Under the pieces are notes generated by a model. That model searched no databases. It was given only the letters and a program-made list of their open reading frames with translations, and was not told the DNA's origin. 64,000 nt of DNA from JAPHTQ01 sp050299175 (GTDB taxonomy: Bacteria; Pseudomonadota; Gammaproteobacteria; Thiohalomonadales; Thiohalomonadaceae). Each line of letters begins with the position of its first letter. The first letter of the stretch is position 1. Positions 53,086 through 60,520 of this stretch are shown here, in pieces. The stretch spans positions 1 to 64,000 of the forward strand of contig JBNKVM010000020.1 in assembly GCA_050299175.1 (NCBI GenBank), written 5' to 3'. Both the position numbers and the translations under genes were made by a program.

Positions 53086-54891
53086 ATGCGAATCAAACGA
53101 ACCGAAGAACCGCTGGACAACCGTAACGACTGGCAGACTATCCGCTCACTGCTCCCCTATCTGTGGAACTATCGCGGTCGGGCAGGACTGGCGCTGGCCT
53201 TTCTGGTCGCCTCCAAGCTGGCTCTGGTTGGCGTGCCGCTGGCACTGAAAGAGATCGTCGATGCCCTGGACACTACCAACGGGCACACCGCCACACTACC
53301 CATAGTCCTGCTACTGGCCTACGGTGTACTACGCCTGGCTGGCTCCGCCTTTAATGAACTGCGTGACGTTGTCTTCGCCCGGGTGCGACACGGCACCATG
53401 CGCGAACTGTCGCTGAAATCCCTCGACCACCTGCATAAACTCTCGCTGCGTTACCACCTGGAACGCAAGACCGGTGCCCTCTCACGGGACATGGAACGCG
53501 GCACCCGCAGCGCCGCCTCGCTGCTCAACTATATGGTCTTCTCTATCCTGCCCACCTTTATCGAACTGGGGCTGGTCGCCGGGATATTGCTGAGTAAGTA
53601 CAGCTACTGGTTCGCCCTGATCACCGTCGGTACTGTAACGATTTACGTCACCATTACCTTCCTGATCACCAACTGGCGAATGAAGTTTCGCCATCGCATG
53701 AACGCCAAGGACTCTGAGGCCAACTCCCAGGCTATCGACTCACTGATCAACTACGAGACGGTGAAGTATTTCAACAATGAAGGCTTCGAGCAGCGACGTT
53801 ATGACAAGACCCTGACCGAGTGGCAGGACGCGGCGGTGATGAGCCAGACCTCCATGTCGGGCCTGAACATCGCCCAGGGAGCGATCATCGCCGTCGGTGT
53901 CACCATCATCATGATCCTCGCCGCCAATCAGGTCGCCACCGGTCAGATGAGTCTCGGTGACCTGGTACTGGTCAACGCCTTTATGTTGCAGGTGTTCATC
54001 CCGCTCAATTTCCTCGGTGTGGTCTACAGCCAGGTGAAACATGCCCTCTCCGACATGGATCGCATGTTTCAATTACTGCAGGCCGAAGCCGAGATCATCG
54101 ACAAACCCGATGCCAAACCACTACAGGTCGGTGACGGCTCCGTGCGTTTCGAACACGTGAAATTCCATTACCAACCTGAGCGACCGATCCTCAACGACGT
54201 CGATTTCGAGATTCCTGCGGGACACAAAGTCGCAGTGGTCGGCCACAGCGGTGCGGGCAAATCAACCCTTTCCCGGCTACTGTTCCGCTTCTACGACACC
54301 AGCGACGGACGGGTACTGATTAACGATCAGGATGTACGCGACGTCACACAGGAAAGCCTGCGTTCGGCTATAGGCATCGTCCCGCAAGACACCGTACTGT
54401 TCAACGACACCATCGAATACAACATTGCCTATGGCCGTTGTGGCTCCAGTCATGAAGATATCGTACGCGCCGCACAACTGGCCAACATCCATAGCTTTAT
54501 CGACTCACTACCTGACGGTTATCAAACCGTGGTCGGTGAACGCGGTCTGAAACTCTCTGGTGGGGAAAAACAGCGTATCGCCATCGCTCGGGCGATCCTC
54601 AAAAACCCAAAGATCCTGGTATTCGATGAGGCAACCTCATCGCTCGACTCACAATCGGAGAAGACCATCCTCGAGGCATTAAAGGAACTGGCCAGCGATC
54701 ACACCACTCTGGTAATTGCTCACCGCCTCTCCACCGTGATAGATGCCGATCAGATTCTGGTGATGGACCAGGGACGCATCATCGAACGCGGTAGCCACCA
54801 GCAACTGCTGACACAGAATGGACACTACGCAAAAATGTGGCCACTACAACAGGAAGAGCGGGCGAAGGAAGAGTTGCGTAAACTGGGATAA
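53086..54891 (+). CDS. Atm1-like ABC exporter (fused permease-ATPase)
   Basis: A 601-residue half-transporter with six membrane helices (~25-320) and an ATPase domain (~345-585). Walker A is GHSGAGKSTLSR, the signature is LSGGEKQRIAIARAIL, Walker B is LVFDEATSSLD and the H-loop is VIAHRLST. The N-terminal NDWQTIRSLLPYLW and helix patterns resemble Atm1/HMT1-type exporters of glutathione- or metal-linked substrates. It ends in a perfect terminator hairpin. The last 20 bp or so of the gene recur imperfectly at 56041-56060. Confidence 0.9.
   Translation: MRIKRTEEPLDNRNDWQTIRSLLPYLWNYRGRAGLALAFLVASKLALVGVPLALKEIVDALDTTNGHTATLPIVLLLAYGVLRLAGSAFNELRDVVFARVRHGTMRELSLKSLDHLHKLSLRYHLERKTGALSRDMERGTRSAASLLNYMVFSILPTFIELGLVAGILLSKYSYWFALITVGTVTIYVTITFLITNWRMKFRHRMNAKDSEANSQAIDSLINYETVKYFNNEGFEQRRYDKTLTEWQDAAVMSQTSMSGLNIAQGAIIAVGVTIIMILAANQVATGQMSLGDLVLVNAFMLQVFIPLNFLGVVYSQVKHALSDMDRMFQLLQAEAEIIDKPDAKPLQVGDGSVRFEHVKFHYQPERPILNDVDFEIPAGHKVAVVGHSGAGKSTLSRLLFRFYDTSDGRVLINDQDVRDVTQESLRSAIGIVPQDTVLFNDTIEYNIAYGRCGSSHEDIVRAAQLANIHSFIDSLPDGYQTVVGERGLKLSGGEKQRIAIARAILKNPKILVFDEATSSLDSQSEKTILEALKELASDHTTLVIAHRLSTVIDADQILVMDQGRIIERGSHQQLLTQNGHYAKMWPLQQEERAKEELRKLG
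54857..54876 (+). repeat. Direct repeat, left copy (within ABC exporter 3' end)
   Basis: AGCGGGCGAAGGAAGAGTTG encodes RAKEEL near the exporter C-terminus and recurs with one mismatch at 56041-56060, beyond the MAPEG and TetR genes. Confidence 0.75.
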
Positions 54892-54893
54892 AC

Positions 54894-54919
54894 ATAAATG
54901 CCCCGGCCGGGGCATTTAT
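54894..54919 (+). terminator. Perfect palindromic terminator after the ABC exporter
   Basis: A 26-bp perfect palindrome ATAAATGCCCCGG/CCGGGGCATTTAT begins three bases after the stop. It can serve the exporter and the convergent MAPEG gene. Confidence 0.85.
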
Positions 54920-54956
54920 TGGTACTTCTCGCTTACCACCGCACAATAGTGGCATT

Positions 54957-55373
54957 TCAGAAAATTATCAGATACATAATCCCCACCCACAAGACAAGCA
55001 GTACAAAATAGCTGACAAGAAATGCATTACGCCGTTTCAACAAATTCCTGTTTGAGAGATGGTGATAGCTATGCAGTAATCGGGTAGCGACATAAACCCA
55101 GGCCAGTACAAGTAACGCCACATGGGTTATCCCGGCTGTATAGATCGTCAGTATTGCTGCATAAAAAAGTACCGGCATCTCAAACAGATTACTGAAGTGC
55201 TGACTTGCCGAAAGCAGGTAACTCGGAGGTTCAAACCCCCGTTTGAGACGGAAGTAGGCAGGATTAAGCCCATCACCCACGGCACGGATAGCGCGGCTGA
55301 ACTGCACCATCCCCACCACATAAGTCCAGGCAATTAGGATAAACATAGGATAGAGAATTAACTTCTGTTCCAT
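54957..55373 (-). CDS. MAPEG family membrane protein
   Basis: A 138-residue protein with four membrane helices and the MAPEG pattern SASQHFSNLFEMPVLFYA, followed by WVYVATRLLHSYHHLSNRNL. Eukaryotic relatives are glutathione transferases and peroxidases; bacterial functions are mostly unproven. It is divergent from a TetR gene, with a 32-bp near-palindrome between, so it is the likely target of that regulator. Confidence 0.88.
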   Translation of the reverse strand: MEQKLILYPMFILIAWTYVVGMVQFSRAIRAVGDGLNPAYFRLKRGFEPPSYLLSASQHFSNLFEMPVLFYAAILTIYTAGITHVALLVLAWVYVATRLLHSYHHLSNRNLLKRRNAFLVSYFVLLVLWVGIMYLIIF

Positions 55374-55411
55374 TGGGCTCTCCGGTCATGACTTGCCTGG
55401 ATGGTAGCGCT

Positions 55412-55443
55412 GCGTTATATATGTTCAAGAACATATATAACGC
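55412..55443. promoter_or_regulatory. Operator-like palindrome between MAPEG and TetR genes
   Basis: Perfect 15-bp arms GCGTTATATATGTTC and GAACATATATAACGC are separated by AA. The site ends 12 bp before the tetR ATG and starts 39 bp before the MAPEG ATG. It includes A/T-rich runs that could be part of the promoters, so repressor binding would block both. Confidence 0.85.
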
Positions 55444-55455
55444 TACAGGTGCCAG

Positions 55456-56013
55456 ATGCCATACACCAGAGAACACAAAGAACGAAGCCGCGAGCGAATT
55501 CTCGGAAGTGCAGCAAAACTTTTTCCCCGCTTCGGCTACGAAGCAGTCTCGATCGATATTCTGATGCAGGATGCGGGTCTGACCCGTGGTGCGTTCTATG
55601 CCCACTTCAACAACAAATCAGAAGTCTATGCCGAATCAATCATCTATGCGGCACAAAACAATCCTTTTAGTCATATGGAAAATGACGAACAGTGGCTATC
55701 CCAGGCCATAGACAGCTATTTGAGCCGTGAACACCTGGAAGACAGAGAGTTTCCCTGCCCGCTGTCCTTTCTGGTAACAGATGTCAGTCGTAGCGATCCA
55801 GCCGTACGCAACACTTACACCCGCATCTACAGGAACCTTAACCGACTACTCAAGCAGCAGTTGGACTCCGGTACATCAGATCAGGTTATGGCAACCACGG
55901 CAATGATGATCGGCGGTGTAGCCGTGGCACGCGTGCTAAATGACAAGCGCACGGCCGATCGCTTGCTATCAGCATGCCGCGACAAGGCAAAAGGATTGCT
56001 GGACTTAAATTGA
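55456..56013 (+). CDS. TetR/AcrR family transcriptional regulator
   Basis: A 185-residue regulator. The N-terminal helix-turn-helix runs through RILGSAAKLFPRFGYEAVSI and RGAFYAHFNNKSEVYAE. The C-terminal ligand domain is helical, with the pattern CPLSFLVTDVSRSDPAVRNT as in AcrR/NemR-like proteins. It probably binds the adjacent palindrome and represses itself and the MAPEG gene. Confidence 0.92.
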   Translation: MPYTREHKERSRERILGSAAKLFPRFGYEAVSIDILMQDAGLTRGAFYAHFNNKSEVYAESIIYAAQNNPFSHMENDEQWLSQAIDSYLSREHLEDREFPCPLSFLVTDVSRSDPAVRNTYTRIYRNLNRLLKQQLDSGTSDQVMATTAMMIGGVAVARVLNDKRTADRLLSACRDKAKGLLDLN

Positions 56014-56040
56014 ATCCATCACCACACCACCAGCAGGCAA

Positions 56041-56060
56041 AGCGGGCGAAAGAAGAGTTG
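56041..56060 (+). repeat. Direct repeat, right copy (relic of ABC exporter 3' end)
   Basis: AGCGGGCGAAAGAAGAGTTG matches 54857-54876 at 19 of 20 bases. In the matching frame it would read RAKEELGKPD then stop, and a hairpin follows, mirroring the end of the exporter gene. Confidence 0.7.
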
Positions 56061-56085
56061 GGGAAGCCTGATTAGCAAACGGATG

Positions 56086-56107
56086 AAAGGCTCCGACTGG
56101 AGCCTTT
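56086..56107. terminator. Terminator hairpin between tetR and the Lys/Asp-rich gene
   Basis: A 9-bp stem AAAGGCTCC-GACT-GGAGCCTTT lies between convergent genes, with short T/A flanks on both sides. Confidence 0.75.
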
Positions 56108-56149
56108 ATCATGAAATTACTGAAGCACAGCATCAAAGATGCCAGCCTT

Positions 56150-56485
56150 TCAATCATCGTTATTCTGTTCGCGTTGTTCCTTTTCCTTTCGTTCACGCTC
56201 TCTGCCGTCTTTATTTTTTTCTGTATCACCCATGCGCTTTTGATCTTTATCACGGTCTCTATCCTTGGATTTTTTCTTGTCTTTGTCTTTATCCTTCTTT
56301 TTCTTTTCCTTTCCATCCTGACGGTGTTCTTCCGATTTTCCGTATTTATTGCCCGGTTTTTGCTCCATTTCCCGTTCCTGCTCCATACGTTTCTCGCCTT
56401 TGCCGTTCATGGAATCGGCCCACGCACCGCCACTGGATAACAGAAAAACCACAACCAAACCGCACATACCGAATATCTTTTTCAT
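56150..56485 (-). CDS. Exported Lys/Asp/Arg-rich low-complexity protein
   Basis: A 111-residue protein with a clear signal peptide (MKKIFGMCGLVVVFLLSS, cleavage likely after AWA), then ~88 residues made almost only of Lys, Asp, Glu, Arg, Gln, Gly and Asn, including alternating KDKDKDKKK runs. It should be disordered. A perfect AAGGAGG lies 6-7 nt before the ATG, supporting a real gene. No family recognised. A 13-bp palindrome GAGATTCAATCTC (56499-56511) sits in its leader. Confidence 0.72.
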   Translation of the reverse strand: MKKIFGMCGLVVVFLLSSGGAWADSMNGKGEKRMEQEREMEQKPGNKYGKSEEHRQDGKEKKKKDKDKDKKKSKDRDRDKDQKRMGDTEKNKDGRERERKEKEQREQNNDD

Positions 56486-56767
56486 GATTTTCCTCCTTGA
56501 GATTCAATCTCTATGGCAAACATAGTTGATGCAATTCATACGCGTTACCTGCCAGACTTTAGATAGAGACACGGAACAGAAAGCTTCGAGTCACTCACAG
56601 CAAGCATAGCCTGTTTGGGTAGCGAGGAAAGTAAAGATGCCAACCTCTCATGCAATACAAGGTATCACATAATTATTCACTGGCTATGCCCGCATAGCAT
56701 GCCCCATATCCGAACAAAAACACGATAAAGGAACCGGCCTAAAATGATGCCTTCCCATTTCAACTAC
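56486..56767. other. Intergenic region between OYE and the Lys/Asp-rich gene
   Basis: These 282 A/T-richer bases hold the ribosome site and probable promoter of the Lys/Asp-rich gene (both flanking genes are on the minus strand). I see no further gene, RNA or clear terminator. Confidence 0.5.
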
Positions 56768-57841
56768 TTAAGACATAAAAGGGTAATCGGTATACCCTTT
56801 GGCATCCGCAGTATAGAAAGTATCCTGATCAGGAGCGTTAAGTTCCACGCCAGCTTTGACGCGAGCAGGCAAATCCGGATTGGCCAGAAATGCGGTGCCG
56901 AAAGCCACAGAATCGGCAACCTTGTTACTCACCATCTGAGCGGCTTCTTCAACGGTATAGCCCATGTTCACCATTAGGTGCCCGTTGTAATTTTCACGGG
57001 CAATAGTAACAACATCCGCCTGCTGCACACCAAAGAAATCCGCCCGCATCAAATGCAGATAGGCCAAAACAAATTTATTCAGATACTTCGCTAAAAAACG
57101 TATCCAGGTTTCCGGATCACTATCACGCATGCTGTTAAAACTATTCAACGGAGATAACCGTAAACCCACGCGGTGGCCACCGATCTCGTCGGTTACAGCT
57201 TCAAGCACTTCCGTCAGGAAGCGGGCACGGTTTTCCAGTGAGCCGCCATACTCATCGGTGCGCTGGTTAGAGCCATCACGCAGGAACTGGTCGATCAGAT
57301 AGCCATTGGCTCCATGCACTTCAACACCATCAAATCCCGCGCTGATGGCATTGGCGGCCGCCTTACGAAAATCCTGCACAATGTCAGCAATTTCGGCCTT
57401 GCCCAGTTCTCTTGGGACGGTGTACGGCTTCATCCCCTCTGGCGTGTGAGCTTCCCCATCAATCGCAAGGGCGCTCGGCGCTACACATTCCTTGCCGTTA
57501 TTGAGTAGTGGATGGGCCGCCCGGCCCGCATGCCAGATTTGCAGAAATATCCGCCCATCGGCTTTGTGTACGGCGGAAGTGGTTTTCTGCCAGCCTTCGA
57601 TCTGTTCCAATGAGTAAATGCCAGGGTCATTGCCGAATGAAGATGTCCCGGGTGTGACCATGGTACATTCCGTAATTACCAAACCAGCGCTGGCACGCTG
57701 TTCGTAGTATTCAGCCATCAGTTCATTGGGAAGATGGTTGATGGCCCGGCAACGGGTTAATGGTGCCATCACAAAGCGATTAGGCAGGGTGAGTTCACCT
57801 AGCCGAACGGAATCAAACAGGGGCGAGATATCAGTGGGCAT
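56768..57841 (-). CDS. Old yellow enzyme family FMN ene-reductase
   Basis: A 357-residue TIM-barrel flavoprotein. Family motifs are NRFVMAPLTRCRA, the substrate-binding HGANGYLIDQFL, DEYGGSLENRARFL and the late VAFGTAFLANPDLP. Relatives such as NemA reduce activated alkenes, nitro compounds and maleimides with NADPH. It lies close to a TetR regulator and a MAPEG gene, a setting compatible with electrophile defence, but is separated from them by the Lys/Asp-rich gene. Confidence 0.93.
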   Translation of the reverse strand: MPTDISPLFDSVRLGELTLPNRFVMAPLTRCRAINHLPNELMAEYYEQRASAGLVITECTMVTPGTSSFGNDPGIYSLEQIEGWQKTTSAVHKADGRIFLQIWHAGRAAHPLLNNGKECVAPSALAIDGEAHTPEGMKPYTVPRELGKAEIADIVQDFRKAAANAISAGFDGVEVHGANGYLIDQFLRDGSNQRTDEYGGSLENRARFLTEVLEAVTDEIGGHRVGLRLSPLNSFNSMRDSDPETWIRFLAKYLNKFVLAYLHLMRADFFGVQQADVVTIARENYNGHLMVNMGYTVEEAAQMVSNKVADSVAFGTAFLANPDLPARVKAGVELNAPDQDTFYTADAKGYTDYPFMS

Positions 57842-57977
57842 GGAAAACTCCTTTTTTGATTATGATGAAGGCTTTACCTGGCAATAGGTATAGCCCACAG
57901 AGGGAGAATTAAAGTCCTTTATTCAATTATTCCGGCATTTCTGCACCAGTCAAAACCATTAGCATGAAGAGAAAGTT

Positions 57978-58000
57978 AAGGCCCCAACCGGGGCCTTTAT
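57978..58000 (-). terminator. Terminator hairpin after the 89-aa protein gene
   Basis: An 8-bp stem AAGGCCCC-AACC-GGGGCCTT lies 30 bp past the stop at 58030. It is followed by AACTTTC on the minus strand and TTATT on the plus strand. Confidence 0.6.
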
Positions 58001-58029
58001 TACTACGCGATTGGCTGTTAATTCGCGAG

Positions 58030-58299
58030 CTAACAAAGATCGGCTTCTTTACACATTGCCTCCGCCACTTCCTTGCGATGCGAATGTATCCATGGCCAGC
58101 CATATTTGTTGCATAAGTCTTCAATCACGGCTACAGCCACAGCAGACAAAGCATCGGCCACGGGGTCTTCAGGACCACCACCTGCAATTTCAATGGCGGC
58201 GACAATACCTGCCGCAGCAGTTGTACAACTCAGATCGCCAGGCATGACACCAAGCGCTTTTTCAACAACGTCCTTACAGGTACCACAAAGTAAATGCAT
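58030..58299 (-). CDS. Small Cys-containing protein of unknown function
   Basis: An 89-residue protein with five Cys (in LLCGTCKD, LSCTT, LCNKY, AMCKE and the C-terminal DLC), an Ala-rich helical centre (TTAAAGIVAAIEIAGGG) and a HSHRKEVAEAM helix near the end. AAGGAG lies 8 nt before ATG 58299, and a terminator follows, so it is probably expressed. No signal peptide. I do not recognise the family; Cys spacing suggests metal or disulfide binding, which is inference. Confidence 0.65.
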   Translation of the reverse strand: MHLLCGTCKDVVEKALGVMPGDLSCTTAAAGIVAAIEIAGGGPEDPVADALSAVAVAVIEDLCNKYGWPWIHSHRKEVAEAMCKEADLC

Positions 58300-58407
58300 T
58301 TTGTGCTCTCCTTGTCAGATAGTCCGTGCATGAGGAATAGGTATGAACGAGCATAGTGTAGTTAATACCTTTGCGCTCCGCTGACAGCTGCTTAGTTATT
58401 CAGCACA

Positions 58408-58662
58408 TCAATTGGCATCCTGATTCACCAGACGACCGATCTTTTCTCCCATGACGTCATCCGCATCCTGGATTTCCGTCAGGCCATGCATGATTTCAGG
58501 GATCGTTTTGACGATCTGGATGATACTGAAGATCAGTATTCCGTGACGGACACCAAATGCTGCCTCATCCACGGATACCACTATTTCATACAACGCGGCA
58601 AACAATAGAATTGTGCCACTGAGAAGATTCAGATATGGACTCTGGGTGATCTGTCTCAACAT
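58408..58662 (-). CDS. Small membrane protein of unknown function
   Basis: An 84-residue protein with two hydrophobic segments (~10-30 and ~40-58) joined by a short acidic loop (VSVDEAAFGVRHG) and a polar C-terminus (DADDVMGEKIGRLVNQDAN). A strong GGGGGAG site precedes ATG 58662. It lies between the beta-helix gene and the 89-residue protein gene on the same strand. No family assigned. Confidence 0.68.
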   Translation of the reverse strand: MLRQITQSPYLNLLSGTILLFAALYEIVVSVDEAAFGVRHGILIFSIIQIVKTIPEIMHGLTEIQDADDVMGEKIGRLVNQDAN

Positions 58663-58699
58663 GTTCTCCCCCTTATTCCTTCCGTATACGTTCTACTGC

Positions 58700-60448
58700 T
58701 TATTTCTGCACATAGGTAACCTGAAGATCGTTACCGACAATAGCGAAACTCGGCTCTACGCCATCAATACTGTTTGCATAGAACTGCTCCGCTGTGCAGT
58801 TGTCGAGATTGGCGTTGGTAAGAATCGTATAGGGCGTATTAAAGGCAAATCCACCACCATCTTTTTTCCATAATGAGAAGGTTGCCTGATTTGAGTTAAG
58901 TGTCAGTTTACCGGATACGGTAAGTGCGGTCGGACTGGAACCAAGCTGAATTGAAATGATACCGCCGCTCAATTCGAGCGCGCCGATGGTGACACCGTTA
59001 GTGTGGTCGCTGATATCGAGTTCGCCGTTGCCGAAGAGCTGAACCGTTGCCGTTCCGCCTGAGGCCTCGTCGTAGAATGAAATCTTGCCACCGTAGCCAT
59101 CGTGGGTGCCACCATAGGCGATCAGCGTAGCGTTGCCCGCGGTCGAGTTACCGGAGAAAACGGTATAGCCGCCGGTCGCATTCGACGTGTAACCGCCGAG
59201 GTTGAAAAGTGTTGCGTCGCCTGCGGTGGGAACATTACTTCCTGCGCTGCTGCTACCACTACCGCTCTTGCTGACGTAGACCGAGAACTCAGTGAAACCG
59301 GCTGCGTTCCCTTCACCTATACCGGGATGGTTATAGATGGTGGCGTTGCCCGCAGTCGGGAAGTAGTCGGTCGGCTGGCTAATCGAAAAGATGGTATGGC
59401 CTGCGCTCGACTTGCCTTCGATGGCGCTACCATAGTTGTCGATAGTGGCGTTGGCACCTGTCGGTGAACCGTACTTTGCGCTGAATTCGAGATGACCGCC
59501 GCCACCCTGCTCACCTTCCCGCGCACCATAATTGAAATAAGCGCCGTTACCTGCCGAGGCGCCTTCGGTTGCAGCCATCGACGGTGGATTGTTGTTGAAA
59601 CTGGTAACACCACCATAGGCATTTGCAGCCGGCGCAGCATGGTTGAAGAATCGTCCCTGCCCCCCCGTGGCGGTAGCATCAAAAGCAACATCGCCACCGT
59701 TTGCCTTGCTGTGAGTACCTCCATAGTTATTGTAAACACCGTAGGCCGCAGTCGAGCTACCGTAGAATTGGGTGTTGCCGCCATCGCCACCGGAAACGGT
59801 GCCACCAACATTCATGAAGGCGCCATTGGCCGCGGTTGCGTTGTCGTGAAAGACCACGTTGCCGAAGGTGTCGCCATCGGTACCCAAAGTACCGTAGATA
59901 GTAAAGCGGGCATTATCTGCCGTTGAGGAGTCACTGAAGCTGATCTCGCCGCCCACGGTACTGCCGTGTTTCGGTGGAATACCCGCGCCGGTCCAGGCCT
60001 TGAACGCGGCGGACCCTGCGCTCGAAGTGTCACAGAAACTGATGACGCCGCCGCCGTAACCCTGTTCTGTTTCAGGACCGGCACAATAGAACATGTCATC
60101 TCCGCCTGCGGTGGCGGAGTTGGTGAACTTGAGTTGCGGATCTTTGGGACCGCTACTGGTCGAGGCGACAACGAAGCTCTGCTGGTTTGCCGAACAATTG
60201 GTAACACCATGACCCGTAATCGTTAATGCAGGGTTGCTTGATGTGCCGAAGGTGAACGTGTAGGCCGATGCGTTATCAGCAAACTCGATCTGCTCTACCG
60301 TGGCTTGGCCTGTTGTCGAAAAAGTAATAGCTGTCTGGGATGACTCAGCGAAAGTGGCTGTGTCGGTTGGTGTCCCCACGGGGCTCCAGTTATCTGCTGC
60401 GTTCCATTCATTGCCCGCAGGCTGGGTGTTCCATGTTGAATTGCTCAT
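58700..60448 (-). CDS. Repeat-rich probable beta-helix protein without visible signal peptide
   Basis: A 582-residue Gly/Asn/Thr/Ser-rich protein. The N-terminus WNAADNWSPVGTPTDTATF resembles the opening repeats of autotransporter-like passenger domains. From ~100 to ~480, units of roughly 25-35 residues repeat the theme F-x-D-S-S-T-A-x-N-A-x-F-x-N-Y-G-G-T, e.g. SSTAAYGVYNNYGGTHS. The C-terminal ~80 residues are a different beta-rich domain ending VTYVQK. No signal peptide, lipobox, barrel or CTERM tail is visible. ATG 60448 follows AGGAGGAG closely and lies ~27 bp downstream of TATAAT. Confidence 0.82.
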   Translation of the reverse strand: MSNSTWNTQPAGNEWNAADNWSPVGTPTDTATFAESSQTAITFSTTGQATVEQIEFADNASAYTFTFGTSSNPALTITGHGVTNCSANQQSFVVASTSSGPKDPQLKFTNSATAGGDDMFYCAGPETEQGYGGGVISFCDTSSAGSAAFKAWTGAGIPPKHGSTVGGEISFSDSSTADNARFTIYGTLGTDGDTFGNVVFHDNATAANGAFMNVGGTVSGGDGGNTQFYGSSTAAYGVYNNYGGTHSKANGGDVAFDATATGGQGRFFNHAAPAANAYGGVTSFNNNPPSMAATEGASAGNGAYFNYGAREGEQGGGGHLEFSAKYGSPTGANATIDNYGSAIEGKSSAGHTIFSISQPTDYFPTAGNATIYNHPGIGEGNAAGFTEFSVYVSKSGSGSSSAGSNVPTAGDATLFNLGGYTSNATGGYTVFSGNSTAGNATLIAYGGTHDGYGGKISFYDEASGGTATVQLFGNGELDISDHTNGVTIGALELSGGIISIQLGSSPTALTVSGKLTLNSNQATFSLWKKDGGGFAFNTPYTILTNANLDNCTAEQFYANSIDGVEPSFAIVGNDLQVTYVQK

Positions 60449-60474
60449 CGACTCCTCCTGAGGTTTTCAGTCCG

Positions 60475-60480
60475 ATTATA
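60475..60480 (-). promoter_or_regulatory. Probable -10 box of the beta-helix protein gene
   Basis: The complement reads TATAAT, 26 bp before the ATG at 60448. No good -35 hexamer is visible at 16-18 bp spacing. Confidence 0.45.
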
Positions 60481-60520
60481 GATTGACCAAAAGTGTCATT
60501 TGTTGCATCTGATTAAAAAG

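Noticed and set aside
56083..56487. Plus-strand frames giving a very hydrophobic Phe-rich protein
   Set aside because: They are the complement of the Lys/Asp-rich gene, which has the signal peptide and a perfect ribosome site on the minus strand.
58073..58333. 86-codon plus-strand frame
   Set aside because: Opposite the five-Cys small protein, which has the better ribosome site and terminator.
58330..58380. Possible third copy of the structured repeat (GAGCATAGTGTAGTTAATAC region)
   Set aside because: Only loose resemblance to the GTAAATGAGCA/GCGCAGTTTAC blocks, and no flanking stems.
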